Assembly (NCBI GenBank): GCA_964582545.1
Contig: CAZOSB010000052.1
Span: 1 to 9,449 of the forward strand
Direction: 5' to 3'
Origin: JAVVUJ01 sp964582545
GTDB taxonomy: Bacteria > Bacillota > Clostridia > Peptostreptococcales > Anaerovoracaceae
Length of the DNA: 9,449 bases
This document shows, piece by piece, positions 1 through 6,166 of the stretch. The notes beneath the pieces are model-generated. The model was not told where the DNA came from and did not search any database. It saw nothing but the letters and a program-made list of their open reading frames with translations. The stretch's first letter is position 1. Each line of letters opens with the position of its first letter. A program made the translations under genes and the position numbers.

Positions 1-894
1 TTAACTAAACATATTGAGAAATCTATAAAAGATTCAGCTATTAAAACGGGTAATTTTAACGAAGAAAGCACTTTTAAATACGATCTAAATAAATATTGTA
101 AAAGTGAAATTAATTTTATTGATTTTTCAACAATAATTGCTGAACAAATTAATTCATGTTTATCAATATCTGATGATATACAACCTATAGATGTGGTAAT
201 CTGCGAATTCTTATATGAAAATGTTCAACACATTGGTATAATTGGATTTAATAATCAAATCGCATATACCCATCAAGTAAAACAAGAAAACGATAAAACA
301 AGTAATCAAATAATTAAGCATTATGCTATATTGCCTAATCCAACTCAGAAAATATCTTCGTTTGCATTTGTTGATTGTGTATCTAATTTCGTAAGATATC
401 ATGATAAAAAGACCTTAATTAATGGGGAGGAGGTTTTTATTTTACCTGATAGAATTTTAAAATGTTCCTCCGAAATATCCTCAAAGGAAGTCATCAAGTG
501 TGTTAGTAATATAGTTGATCAGATTGCAGAGAGTCATGGTGCCATCAGTGCCGTCGCTATTTCAAAAGCCAAAAATTATATATTTGAAAACGCAGAAGCA
601 TCCAATAAGATTTCTACAGTGGATTTAGGAAAAGAAGCATTTAATAATTCTGAAATCATGCAAAATGAATATGCTTCTCAAATCAGCAAAGCTGGGATAC
701 CGTCAGATGTACCCATTGAAAAGAGCTTTGCAAGAAGGACTAGCAAATCACATAAAATAAAAACAGATACAGGAATTGAAATATCCGTACCTTCTGATTT
801 TTTTAGCGATCCAAATGTTATTGAATTTGTCAATAATCCAAATGGAACCATTTCGATTCAAATAAAAAATATAGGGAAAATTATTAATAAATAA
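1..894 (+). CDS. 37-kDa nucleoid-associated protein, NdpA/YejK family (5' end outside window)
   Basis: The reading frame is open from the first base, so the true start lies upstream and the GTG at 193 is only an internal codon. The 297 visible residues match the nucleoid-associated bacterial protein family (NA37, Pfam PF04245; E. coli YejK/NdpA), which is usually about 335 residues, so roughly 40 N-terminal residues are missing. Recognisable features are an N-terminal LTKHIEKS segment, a central acidic helical part, and the C-terminal signature KTDTGIEISVPSDFF followed by EFVNNPNGTISIQIKNI. Known members associate with the nucleoid and bind DNA in the cytoplasm, but their exact role is poorly defined. 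In Clostridia they often occur as single genes. The frame ends at TAA 892-894, 25 bp before a strong hairpin, so it is probably the last gene of its transcript. Family assignment is by recognition of the conserved C-terminus; I consider it secure. Confidence 0.88.
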   Translation, partial: LTKHIEKSIKDSAIKTGNFNEESTFKYDLNKYCKSEINFIDFSTIIAEQINSCLSISDDIQPIDVVICEFLYENVQHIGIIGFNNQIAYTHQVKQENDKTSNQIIKHYAILPNPTQKISSFAFVDCVSNFVRYHDKKTLINGEEVFILPDRILKCSSEISSKEVIKCVSNIVDQIAESHGAISAVAISKAKNYIFENAEASNKISTVDLGKEAFNNSEIMQNEYASQISKAGIPSDVPIEKSFARRTSKSHKIKTDTGIEISVPSDFFSDPNVIEFVNNPNGTISIQIKNIGKIINK

Positions 895-918
895 TTAATA
901 TGCTTTTTTAAACAGATA

Positions 919-954
919 ACCCCCTTGAATTTAATAGTTTTCAAGGGGGTTTCT
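919..954 (+). terminator. Rho-independent terminator, possibly bidirectional
   Basis: Perfect 11-bp stem: ACCCCCTTGAA (919-929) pairs with TTCAAGGGGGT (940-950) around a 10-nt loop, followed by TTTCT. It lies 25 bp after the stop of the nucleoid-associated protein gene. It is also 20 bp beyond the stop of the convergent membrane-protein gene at 971. The T-tract is better for the plus strand; reading the minus strand the bases after the stem are mixed (TATCTGTTT), so termination in that direction is less certain. Confidence 0.85.
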
Positions 955-970
955 ATAGGAGAAGGGCCGG

Positions 971-1717
971 CTATTGTTCCGTTAGTGTTAAAGTGCCTTT
1001 TTGAGTGTCATACACAAGAGACTTTTCTTGCACATCGCCATTATCAAAGGTGACAACGGCTTTAATATGAATGGTTTGTACGAAATTGATTGTCTCTGTA
1101 AAAGTGATCGTACCCTCACCATCAATTACCTTAGATTCCATGTTGCCAGGAACATCCATTCCCCAATAGACCATATTGTCCTTTTGAAGTTCGGTTTTGC
1201 TTAAGGTGTAGGTTTGACCAGCTTTTTCGAGGAACCAACCTTCTTCGTCAGGAACCTGCTTATTAAAATACCCCTCATCCACTGAAAAATCAACTGTTTT
1301 GATATTTTCTCCCTGGCATTTAAAGCCCAAATTTTTATATAAAGTAATTTGATTACTTCCATCCATGGAGGCGGTAATCTCCAGTTTAGGGGGAGTTTCC
1401 TCATCCATGGCAGATTGGGAAAACTCTATTTGTTTTGGAGTGTCACCTTCCATGGCATAGGCTGTTAAGGTAAAAAAATTATTAGACTTGGCCGTCTGCT
1501 GTGGATTGACTAGGTTATTGTAATTTGGTAAAATACCACTCATAACACCGAAACATACTACAGCGGCAATGGCTACACCGGTGATTGCCATTTTAAATAC
1601 AGGTTTCTTTTTACTGGTGGTTTGTTCTGCTATCATCATATTTTTTGTTTTATTCATAAGCTCCTCACTTGCTACAATATTTTCATTTTCCTTTTTATAT
1701 TTTTCTCTAAACATCAT
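971..1717 (-). CDS. Single-pass membrane protein, putative anti-sigma factor/sensor
   Basis: 248 residues when started at ATG 1717. A TTG three bases upstream (1720) and an ATG at 1714 are alternatives, but AGGGAG at 1724-1729 sits six bases before the 1717 ATG. Layout: a charged cytoplasmic N-terminus (residues 1-38, ending KKK), one transmembrane helix (about 43-63, MAITGVAIAAVVCFGVMSGI), then an extracellular part of about 185 residues rich in predicted beta-strands. The N-terminal part (EKYKKENENIVASEELMNKTK) resembles that of clostridial membrane proteins encoded beside ECF sigma factors. The start overlaps the 3' end of the sigma gene by 11 bp, implying translational coupling and a shared transcript. 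I infer that it holds the sigma factor inactive until an envelope signal is sensed. No zinc-binding HxxxCxxC anti-sigma motif is present, so it is not a ZAS-type anti-sigma, and direct sigma binding is unproven. Confidence 0.7.
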   Translation of the reverse strand: MMFREKYKKENENIVASEELMNKTKNMMIAEQTTSKKKPVFKMAITGVAIAAVVCFGVMSGILPNYNNLVNPQQTAKSNNFFTLTAYAMEGDTPKQIEFSQSAMDEETPPKLEITASMDGSNQITLYKNLGFKCQGENIKTVDFSVDEGYFNKQVPDEEGWFLEKAGQTYTLSKTELQKDNMVYWGMDVPGNMESKVIDGEGTITFTETINFVQTIHIKAVVTFDNGDVQEKSLVYDTQKGTLTLTEQ

Positions 1718-2201
1718 CAAAATCTCCCTTCAGTTTTTGTTTTAATAATTCTCTCCCTCGTTTCAGATGAGATTTTATAGTATTTAAATTCTTACCCGTT
1801 GCATTTGATATATCAGCGATAGACATGTCTTCATAATAGTGTAGATGAATTACCATTCGATATTTGGCGGGAAGGGTAAGCACTGTTTCATAAACTGAGC
1901 TGGTTTCCGGCATAGGTATGGATATATCATCGTCAAGGGTGGTGTTCCTTCGAAACCAGGCTGATTTAAAGATATTTTTTGAGCAATTGAGGGTTACTCG
2001 TATAAGCCAAGCTTTGATATGTTGTTCATTTTCAAAATTGGGATTATAGCGAATAAAACGTACAAATACTTCTTGAAAAACATCTTCTGCATCTGCTTTA
2101 TTTTTAATCTGTGAATAAGCGATTTTATATACCATATCACCATATCTATTGAGAATATCATCTATGTAATCGTCCGTACGAAACGATTTTAGCTCCATCA
2201 T
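1707..2201 (-). CDS. ECF-type RNA polymerase sigma-70 factor
   Basis: 164 residues, the usual ECF size. Region 2 spans about residues 13-80 and contains the core-binding motif DAEDVFQEVFVRF (37-49) and the -10-recognition stretch HIKAWLIRVTLNCSKN (61-76). A short linker precedes region 4 (about 104-158): LPAKYRMVIHLHYYEDMSIADIS, then the helix-turn-helix NTIKSHLKRGRELLKQKL. Regions 1.1, 1.2 and 3 are absent, as in all ECF factors. Two ATGs are adjacent (2201 and 2198). The strong AAAGGAGG at 2206-2213 is 4 nt from the first and 7 nt from the second, so translation may really begin at 2198. The downstream membrane-protein gene overlaps its end. A candidate ECF promoter directly upstream suggests autoregulation. 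It is inferred to redirect RNA polymerase to a small stress or envelope regulon; which signal is unknown. Confidence 0.92.
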   Translation of the reverse strand: MMELKSFRTDDYIDDILNRYGDMVYKIAYSQIKNKADAEDVFQEVFVRFIRYNPNFENEQHIKAWLIRVTLNCSKNIFKSAWFRRNTTLDDDISIPMPETSSVYETVLTLPAKYRMVIHLHYYEDMSIADISNATGKNLNTIKSHLKRGRELLKQKLKGDFDDV

Positions 2202-2222
2202 AAAACCTCCTTTCTACTAACA

Positions 2223-2250
2223 ATACCGAGCAAGCTACCAAAAGGTTGCA
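2223..2250 (-). promoter_or_regulatory. Candidate autoregulatory ECF promoter
   Basis: Read on the minus strand: -35-like TGCAACC (2250-2244), a 15-nt spacer starting with TTTT (2243-2229), and -10-like CGGTAT (2228-2223). The AAC core with downstream T-tract and a CG-starting -10 resembles promoters of Firmicute ECF factors such as SigW, SigM and SigV (AAC ... CGTA/CGTC). Predicted transcription start is around 2216, just before the ribosome binding site. An A/T-only stretch lies upstream (about 2255-2295) and could act as an UP element. Assignment is by pattern only. Confidence 0.5.
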
Positions 2251-2510
2251 TAAAGATTTAAATAATTAATAAATAATTTTATTTTTAATTAATGTTTTTG
2301 AAAATGATATGTTTCAATATTTAATAATATTGGGTTTTGACCCTGGTATTATATTATAAAAAACTGAATAATAGTGGTTTGCTTGCATTATAGTGCATGT
2401 TTTAGAAAAAATCCAATACTTTTCAGAGCCTGGGGTAAAGCATTTTCAATTAATAAGGATGAATAAAAACAAATTTTCCTTAGCCACCATCCTCAAGATC
2501 TTCACTTTTA

Positions 2511-2538
2511 TTAAGAAATAAAGAATTAACCGTATAAA
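2511..2538 (+). promoter_or_regulatory. Possible sigma-A promoter for the 79-residue protein gene
   Basis: TTAAGA (2511-2516), 16-nt spacer, TATAAA (2533-2538), giving four and five matches to the TTGACA/TATAAT consensus. It would start transcription about 45 bp before the start codon at 2593. Such matches are common in A/T-rich spacers, so this is weak. Confidence 0.3.
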
Positions 2539-2592
2539 TTTTATATGTAAGAGAAAAATAATATAAATTATGGAAATTAAAGGAGAATTAAA

Positions 2593-2832
2593 ATGCATCG
2601 AGATAAATTGATAGCACAAGTCAAAAATGAATATGCCAGTATTGCTTCCAGTGAAAGTCAACAACATTTTCATCAAACTACAATGGATCTATCACCGGAG
2701 GCTTATTATGAAAAAGTTTTAAATGCTGTGATCAAGGAAATAGAAAAAGGAACTTTTGATCATTGCCATTCAGGCAATGAAATTATGCATATTGTAGCAG
2801 CAGATAAAAGCGTATTGTCTGAATGGAAGTAA
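2593..2832 (+). CDS. Small hypothetical protein (79 aa)
   Basis: I do not recognise this protein. It begins at ATG 2593 with AAAGGAG about eight bases upstream (2579-2585), and ends 30 bp before a perfect terminator hairpin, so it looks like a real monocistronic gene rather than chance. The sequence is soluble and largely helical, has no signal peptide or membrane segment, and its composition is mixed and charged. The middle to C-terminal part (AYYEKVLNAVIKEIEKGTFD, then HCHSGNEIMHIVAADKSVL) looks globular. It contains one Cys and several His residues, including HCH (about 57-59), which could bind a metal but need not. The neighbours are unrelated in orientation or function. Function unknown; reality of the gene is well supported by ribosome binding site, terminator and lack of competing frames. 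Confidence 0.72.
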   Translation: MHRDKLIAQVKNEYASIASSESQQHFHQTTMDLSPEAYYEKVLNAVIKEIEKGTFDHCHSGNEIMHIVAADKSVLSEWK

Positions 2833-2862
2833 GCCCTAATTAGAAAAAGAACAAAATATTGG

Positions 2863-2904
2863 ACACCTGCAATAGTAATGATATACTAATTGCAGGTGTT
2901 TTTT
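2863..2904 (+). terminator. Rho-independent terminator
   Basis: Perfect 11-bp stem ACACCTGCAAT (2863-2873) with ATTGCAGGTGT (2889-2899). It can be extended by AGTA/TACT past one bulged A, and it is followed by six T residues (2899-2904). It ends the transcript of the small gene at 2593. Confidence 0.92.
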
Positions 2905-3250
2905 GTTATGATCGGAAACGTTGGTGGAATTAGTAATTGAACTACTAAGCGGAATTTTTACCAATTCTAAGACGATATGACGGGATATCAAAAAAGGTTA
3001 CAGATAAAAATTGTGGGCAAAAACCCGAACTAACGTGTTGAAGACAATTATTATATTCACTACTTATCTCTATATTTAAGAGGGTAAATTGATTTTATAA
3101 CGATATATAAAAGATTAAAAAAACATTGATTACTATATCTATGTACTTTAAAATGTAAATATTATATAACTACTATTTTTCAAATTTTTTAATAGGATAA
3201 AATTATAAAATAGTTACAATATGGGTCGCATTACGAATGGTGGGTAAGGA
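2905..3250. other. Intergenic region with possible degenerate remnant
   Basis: 346 bp with no intact gene. The left half (to about 3060) is visibly richer in G+C than the right half, which is almost pure A/T. On the minus strand a frame is open from 3094 down to a TAG at 2945 (49 codons) but has no ATG, GTG or TTG start. Its translation includes FFDIPSYRLRIGKNSA. A neighbouring minus-strand frame also reads protein-like (KIPLSSSITNSTNVSDHN). This could be a decayed gene fragment, a copy of a dispersed repeat, or chance. The right half holds the candidate promoter at 3126-3154. Confidence 0.4.
3126..3154 (+). promoter_or_regulatory. Candidate sigma-A promoter for the membrane papain-fold gene
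   Basis: TTGATT (3126-3131), exactly 17 nt, then TAAAAT (3149-3154), giving four and five matches to consensus with ideal spacing. Transcription would start near 3161, leaving a leader of about 90 nt before the ATG at 3251. Confidence 0.45.
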
Positions 3251-4330
3251 ATGATTAACAGAGAGAACTACAAGGTTATAGTTTTTGTCAGTATTGTGTT
3301 ATTAATGGTGGGCTTTTTTCTCTTTGGGAACCAATCCCTTTTTGTCATGGCATATATGTCTGTTTATGCCATTGCAGTTCTTCGAACGCTCCAAATCCCT
3401 TCCAAGAAAAGGATGAAGTTTAGCATGATCGTTGCTTACAGTGCATTCCTTGCCATTGAGATTGCTTTTAATAATATCTTGGTGTTTGATGGCGCAAGTC
3501 TCGAAATTAAACCCTACTTTGCAAAACTTTTTAGCGTAGCCAGCATCTTTTTTCCCTTTATCATTGAGCGTTTCTTTATTGTCAATAAGTATGTATCCTT
3601 CTATTTACCACCAATTCAAGAAATCTATACCGTTAGTTTTTCCGAACTAAACGAAAATAGGGTAAGAATGATTGAAAAGTTAGAAGAACTTAAAAAAATG
3701 AAAGGTAGCATATCTGCAGAAGGTCTAGGGGAAATCATTGAAGATTTGCCTCGCCACAACTCCTTTAAATATATTAACAACGGATTCTTGACGGAAGAAT
3801 ACTTCAATAAGGCCTATGAATCTCTGAATGATCTAAGGTTGTACATTGCTATTTCCAATACGGGAAGTGCTGCCAGTGAGCTGATTTCCGTGTTTACAAA
3901 GAAGCAATACAATCATGCATCTTTAGCATTTGATAAGAACTTAGAGACCATTATCAGTTACAATGGGGGCGAACGGCTTTACCCTCCGGGGCTGAATCAT
4001 GAAATGATATCCTTTTTCAATAAAAAGGAGGACGCCTCCATCATCATATATTATGTAGAAGTTTCCCGGGAGCAAAAAAAGGCGGTCATCGATAAAGTGA
4101 AGGAGATCAATGAAGAAGGAAGCGCGTACAATCTGATGGGATTGATATTGAAATATTCCCATAAATCAAATATTATGTTTTGTTCTCAATTTGTATATAA
4201 AATGTTAAAATATGCAGAAGTAAATTACTTTGAAAAAGATGACGGAAAGGTAAAGCCTACGGATTTAGTGGAGCTGGATTATCATAGGAAATTACATTTT
4301 TTCCATGAAATTTATTTAAATAAATTGTAA
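3251..4330 (+). CDS. Membrane protein with C-terminal permuted papain-fold (YiiX/YebB-like) hydrolase domain
   Basis: 359 residues. Four hydrophobic helices lie at about 8-26, 29-47, 57-79 and 93-111. The KKRMK loop (52-56) and the residues after helix 4 put the N-terminus and the C-terminal domain inside the cell by the positive-inside rule. After a helical linker (about 120-190), the domain at about 195-355 has SNTGS, then YNHASLAFD with His222, and later MFCSQFVYKML with Cys311. The His-before-Cys order matches permuted NlpC/P60-like enzymes of the YiiX/YebB type, which are predicted cysteine peptidases, amidases or acyl-transfer enzymes; no substrate can be named. The start codon has a poor ribosome site: AAGGA abuts ATG and GGTGG is further up. 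An in-frame TAA at 3245 excludes earlier starts, and the next Met lies inside helix 1. No terminator was seen after it. The domain call rests on motif recognition. Confidence 0.72.
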   Translation: MINRENYKVIVFVSIVLLMVGFFLFGNQSLFVMAYMSVYAIAVLRTLQIPSKKRMKFSMIVAYSAFLAIEIAFNNILVFDGASLEIKPYFAKLFSVASIFFPFIIERFFIVNKYVSFYLPPIQEIYTVSFSELNENRVRMIEKLEELKKMKGSISAEGLGEIIEDLPRHNSFKYINNGFLTEEYFNKAYESLNDLRLYIAISNTGSAASELISVFTKKQYNHASLAFDKNLETIISYNGGERLYPPGLNHEMISFFNKKEDASIIIYYVEVSREQKKAVIDKVKEINEEGSAYNLMGLILKYSHKSNIMFCSQFVYKMLKYAEVNYFEKDDGKVKPTDLVELDYHRKLHFFHEIYLNKL

Positions 4331-4364
4331 TTTAAAGAAATTAATTACAGCTGCTACTAGGAAA

Positions 4365-4391
4365 CTCTTCATATAAAAGAAAATTGAAGAG
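4365..4391 (+). repeat. Inverted repeat in the leader of the MBL hydrolase gene
   Basis: CTCTTCA (4365-4371) is an exact reverse complement of TGAAGAG (4385-4391), spaced by 13 nt. It has no T-tract after it, so it is not a good terminator for the preceding gene. It could be an operator or a leader hairpin 50 bp before the start at 4441. The short arms make chance possible. Confidence 0.3.
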
Positions 4392-4440
4392 GAACATCCC
4401 CTAATTAGCGTGAGAAATCTTTGAAAGAAGGTAATATAAT

Positions 4441-5319
4441 ATGTATGAATTAATTCAAGTAGGAAAACAAAGCTATTACATCAACTGTCCTGCAAAAATA
4501 GGTGTGTACAGAGCCAATGATTCCGAGGTCTATTTGATTGACAGTGGCAATGACAAGGATACAGGGAGAAGAGTACGGAAAGTTTTAGATGAAAATGGGT
4601 GGAGCCTAAAGGGCATCATCAATACCCATTCAAACGCAGATCATATCGGTGGCAATGGATATTTGCAGCAACAAACCGGATGTAAGATATTTGCCAATGG
4701 AATTGAGGCTGCGTTTACAAAATATCCTATTTTAGAGCCATCCTTCTTGTATGGAGGATTTCCCAGCAAGGACTTACATCATAAATTTTTGCTTGCCACA
4801 AAGAGCGATGCTGTTGATATCCTTGACCCTGAATTTCCCAAAGAGCTAGAAGTGATTTCACTCCCCGGTCATTTTTTTAATATGATAGGCATACGCACGC
4901 CCGACAACATAGTATTTTTGGCGGACTGTATAAGTAGTCAGAGTATATTGGAAAAATATCATATTGCCTTTATTTATGATATAGCTGAATTTCTAAAGAC
5001 TTTAGATAAAGTTGAAAAGATGAAGGCAGTTTTATTTGTTCCGGCACATGCAGAGGCTACTAAGGATGTGAAGGAATTGGTTCTCTTTAATAGAAATAAA
5101 GTTTGGGAAATCGCAGACAATATATTGTTACTTTGTGAAAGTCCTATATTGTTTGAAGTCATCTTGAAAAAAATATTTGACAAGTATGATTTAATTATGA
5201 ACTTTGAACAATATGTCTTGGTTGGAAGTACCGTCCGTTCATATTTATCATGGTTGAAGGATGCAGGTAGAGTTTCCGTATTATTTGAAGATAATCAACT
5301 TTTGTGGTGGCGGGTATAA
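4441..5319 (+). CDS. Metallo-beta-lactamase-fold hydrolase
   Basis: 292 residues, begun at ATG 4441 with AAGAAGG nine bases upstream. The beta-rich N-terminus (VYLIDSGNDKDTG) leads to the metal-binding loop THSNADHIGG (62-71), PGH (His144), LAD (Asp162) and PAH (His203), which fit MBL motifs 1 to 5. The canonical HxHxDH loop reads HSNADH here: the second His is Asn65, while His63, Asp67 and His68 remain. Members usually hydrolyse thioesters, lactones, phosphodiesters or similar bonds with two metal ions in the cytoplasm; the substrate here is unknown. The last 60 residues (FEQYVLVGSTVRSYLSWLKDAGRVSVLFEDNQLLWWRV region) look like a small winged-helix-type tail, as in several MBL hydrolases. 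It is separated from both neighbours by more than 100 bp and is probably transcribed alone. Confidence 0.87.
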   Translation: MYELIQVGKQSYYINCPAKIGVYRANDSEVYLIDSGNDKDTGRRVRKVLDENGWSLKGIINTHSNADHIGGNGYLQQQTGCKIFANGIEAAFTKYPILEPSFLYGGFPSKDLHHKFLLATKSDAVDILDPEFPKELEVISLPGHFFNMIGIRTPDNIVFLADCISSQSILEKYHIAFIYDIAEFLKTLDKVEKMKAVLFVPAHAEATKDVKELVLFNRNKVWEIADNILLLCESPILFEVILKKIFDKYDLIMNFEQYVLVGSTVRSYLSWLKDAGRVSVLFEDNQLLWWRV

Positions 5320-5418
5320 ATATGACTGTAATTCATTAATGGAGCAATGACGGATTGAATGGAAACGTGATTAAATATATTTATCAGTAAATGTATATAG
5401 AAAATGAATAAAAAATTA

Positions 5419-5444
5419 TAATATGACGATATCTTGTCATATTA
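5419..5444. promoter_or_regulatory. Candidate operator: 9-bp inverted repeat upstream of the GyrI-like gene
   Basis: Perfect arms TAATATGAC (5419-5427) and GTCATATTA (5436-5444) around an 8-nt centre. The left arm overlaps a consensus -10-like TATAAT (5417-5422), although no matching -35 was found. It lies about 45 bp before the start codon at 5490. Size and position suit a dimeric repressor or activator site. A second -10-like TACAAT follows at 5452-5457. It is not followed by a T-tract, so it is unlikely to be a terminator. Confidence 0.45.
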
Positions 5445-5489
5445 AATGTTGTACAATAAGGGGAGATAATACTTTAAGGAGATTTTAAA

Positions 5490-6116
5490 ATGAAATATGA
5501 TTGGAAAAAACAAGAGAAAGATATTTATATGCCCAAACAGCAACCACAATTCATTACAATACCAAGTTACCATTTTTTTACCATTGAGGGAAAAGGCAAT
5601 CCTAATGACGGGGATTTTTCAGAGGCAATTGGTGTTTTATACTCCCTTTGTTATGGAATTAAAATGCTACCCAAAAAAGGGATTACCCCTGAGGGATATT
5701 TTGATTATGCCATTTACCCTTTGGAGGGCATATGGGATTTAAGCGACGAAGCAAAAAATGCACAGGTCTTTGATAAGAATGAACTTATATATAAAATAAT
5801 GATCAGACAACCCGACTTTGTAACCCGTGAGCTGGCTTTGGAAACTATAGAAAGAGTGAAAGCAAAAAAACCACATTCTTTTCTTGAGAAAGTTCGCTTT
5901 GAAAGTATTGAGGATGGACATTGTGTTCAAATGCTTCATATAGGATCTTATGATGATGAGCCTGAGAGCTTTGAGCAAATGAAAAGTTATTGCGAGCAAA
6001 ATAATTTTATTCGTCAGGATTTAAGGCATCGTGAAATTTATTTATCTGATGCCAGAAAGACAGCACCTGAAAAATTAAAAACCGTGCTGAGATATTTTGT
6101 GAAGAAAACAACTTAA
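5490..6116 (+). CDS. GyrI-like small-molecule-binding domain protein
   Basis: 208 residues from ATG 5490, with AAGGAG eight bases upstream. The whole protein matches the stand-alone GyrI-like family (Pfam PF06445, COG4832). Features include an N-terminal extension with PQFITIPSYHFFTIEGKGNPND (about 19-40), LYSLCYGIKML, the conserved YPLEGIWDL (76-84), and a second half with VQMLHIGSYDDEPESFEQM. The fold is the SOUL/BacR-type sensor also used in the effector domains of BmrR and Rob, which bind lipophilic cations and drugs in the cytoplasm. There is no attached DNA-binding domain, so it may be a sensor, a hydrolase of toxic organics (as shown for some GyrI-like proteins) or a gyrase-interacting protein; the sequence does not decide. 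The next gene starts 50 bp downstream on the same strand, suggesting an operon. A dyad operator candidate lies upstream at 5419-5444. Confidence 0.85.
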   Translation: MKYDWKKQEKDIYMPKQQPQFITIPSYHFFTIEGKGNPNDGDFSEAIGVLYSLCYGIKMLPKKGITPEGYFDYAIYPLEGIWDLSDEAKNAQVFDKNELIYKIMIRQPDFVTRELALETIERVKAKKPHSFLEKVRFESIEDGHCVQMLHIGSYDDEPESFEQMKSYCEQNNFIRQDLRHREIYLSDARKTAPEKLKTVLRYFVKKTT

Positions 6117-6166
6117 TATTTGAAGTAATCGAACAAATAAATTAAAATAAAAAAAGGAGATACATT

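Larger units (their letters stand above)
2202..2592. other. Intergenic region between divergent genes
   Basis: 391 bp between the sigma-factor gene (leftward) and the small gene at 2593 (rightward). It is very A/T-rich and I see no convincing coding frame. It holds the candidate ECF promoter at 2223-2250 for the leftward unit and a weaker sigma-A-like promoter at 2511-2538 for the rightward gene. A small GGGT/ACCC dyad lies near 2331-2342. The rest shows no structure I can interpret. Confidence 0.6.

Noticed and set aside
193..894. GTG at 193 as the start of the nucleoid-associated protein
   Set aside because: The frame is open to base 1 and the upstream residues fit the family, so the gene begins outside the window.
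1001..1404. Open frames on either strand across the membrane-protein gene
   Set aside because: They are antisense or out-of-frame to a well-supported gene with ribosome site and overlap with the sigma gene.
2446..2676. 76-codon minus-strand frame over the start of the small plus-strand gene
   Set aside because: Its translation is low-complexity hydrophobic of the kind produced by A/T-rich DNA, and it is antisense to a gene with clear signals.
5739..5999. 86-codon minus-strand frame inside the GyrI-like gene
   Set aside because: Antisense shadow of a recognisable family member.
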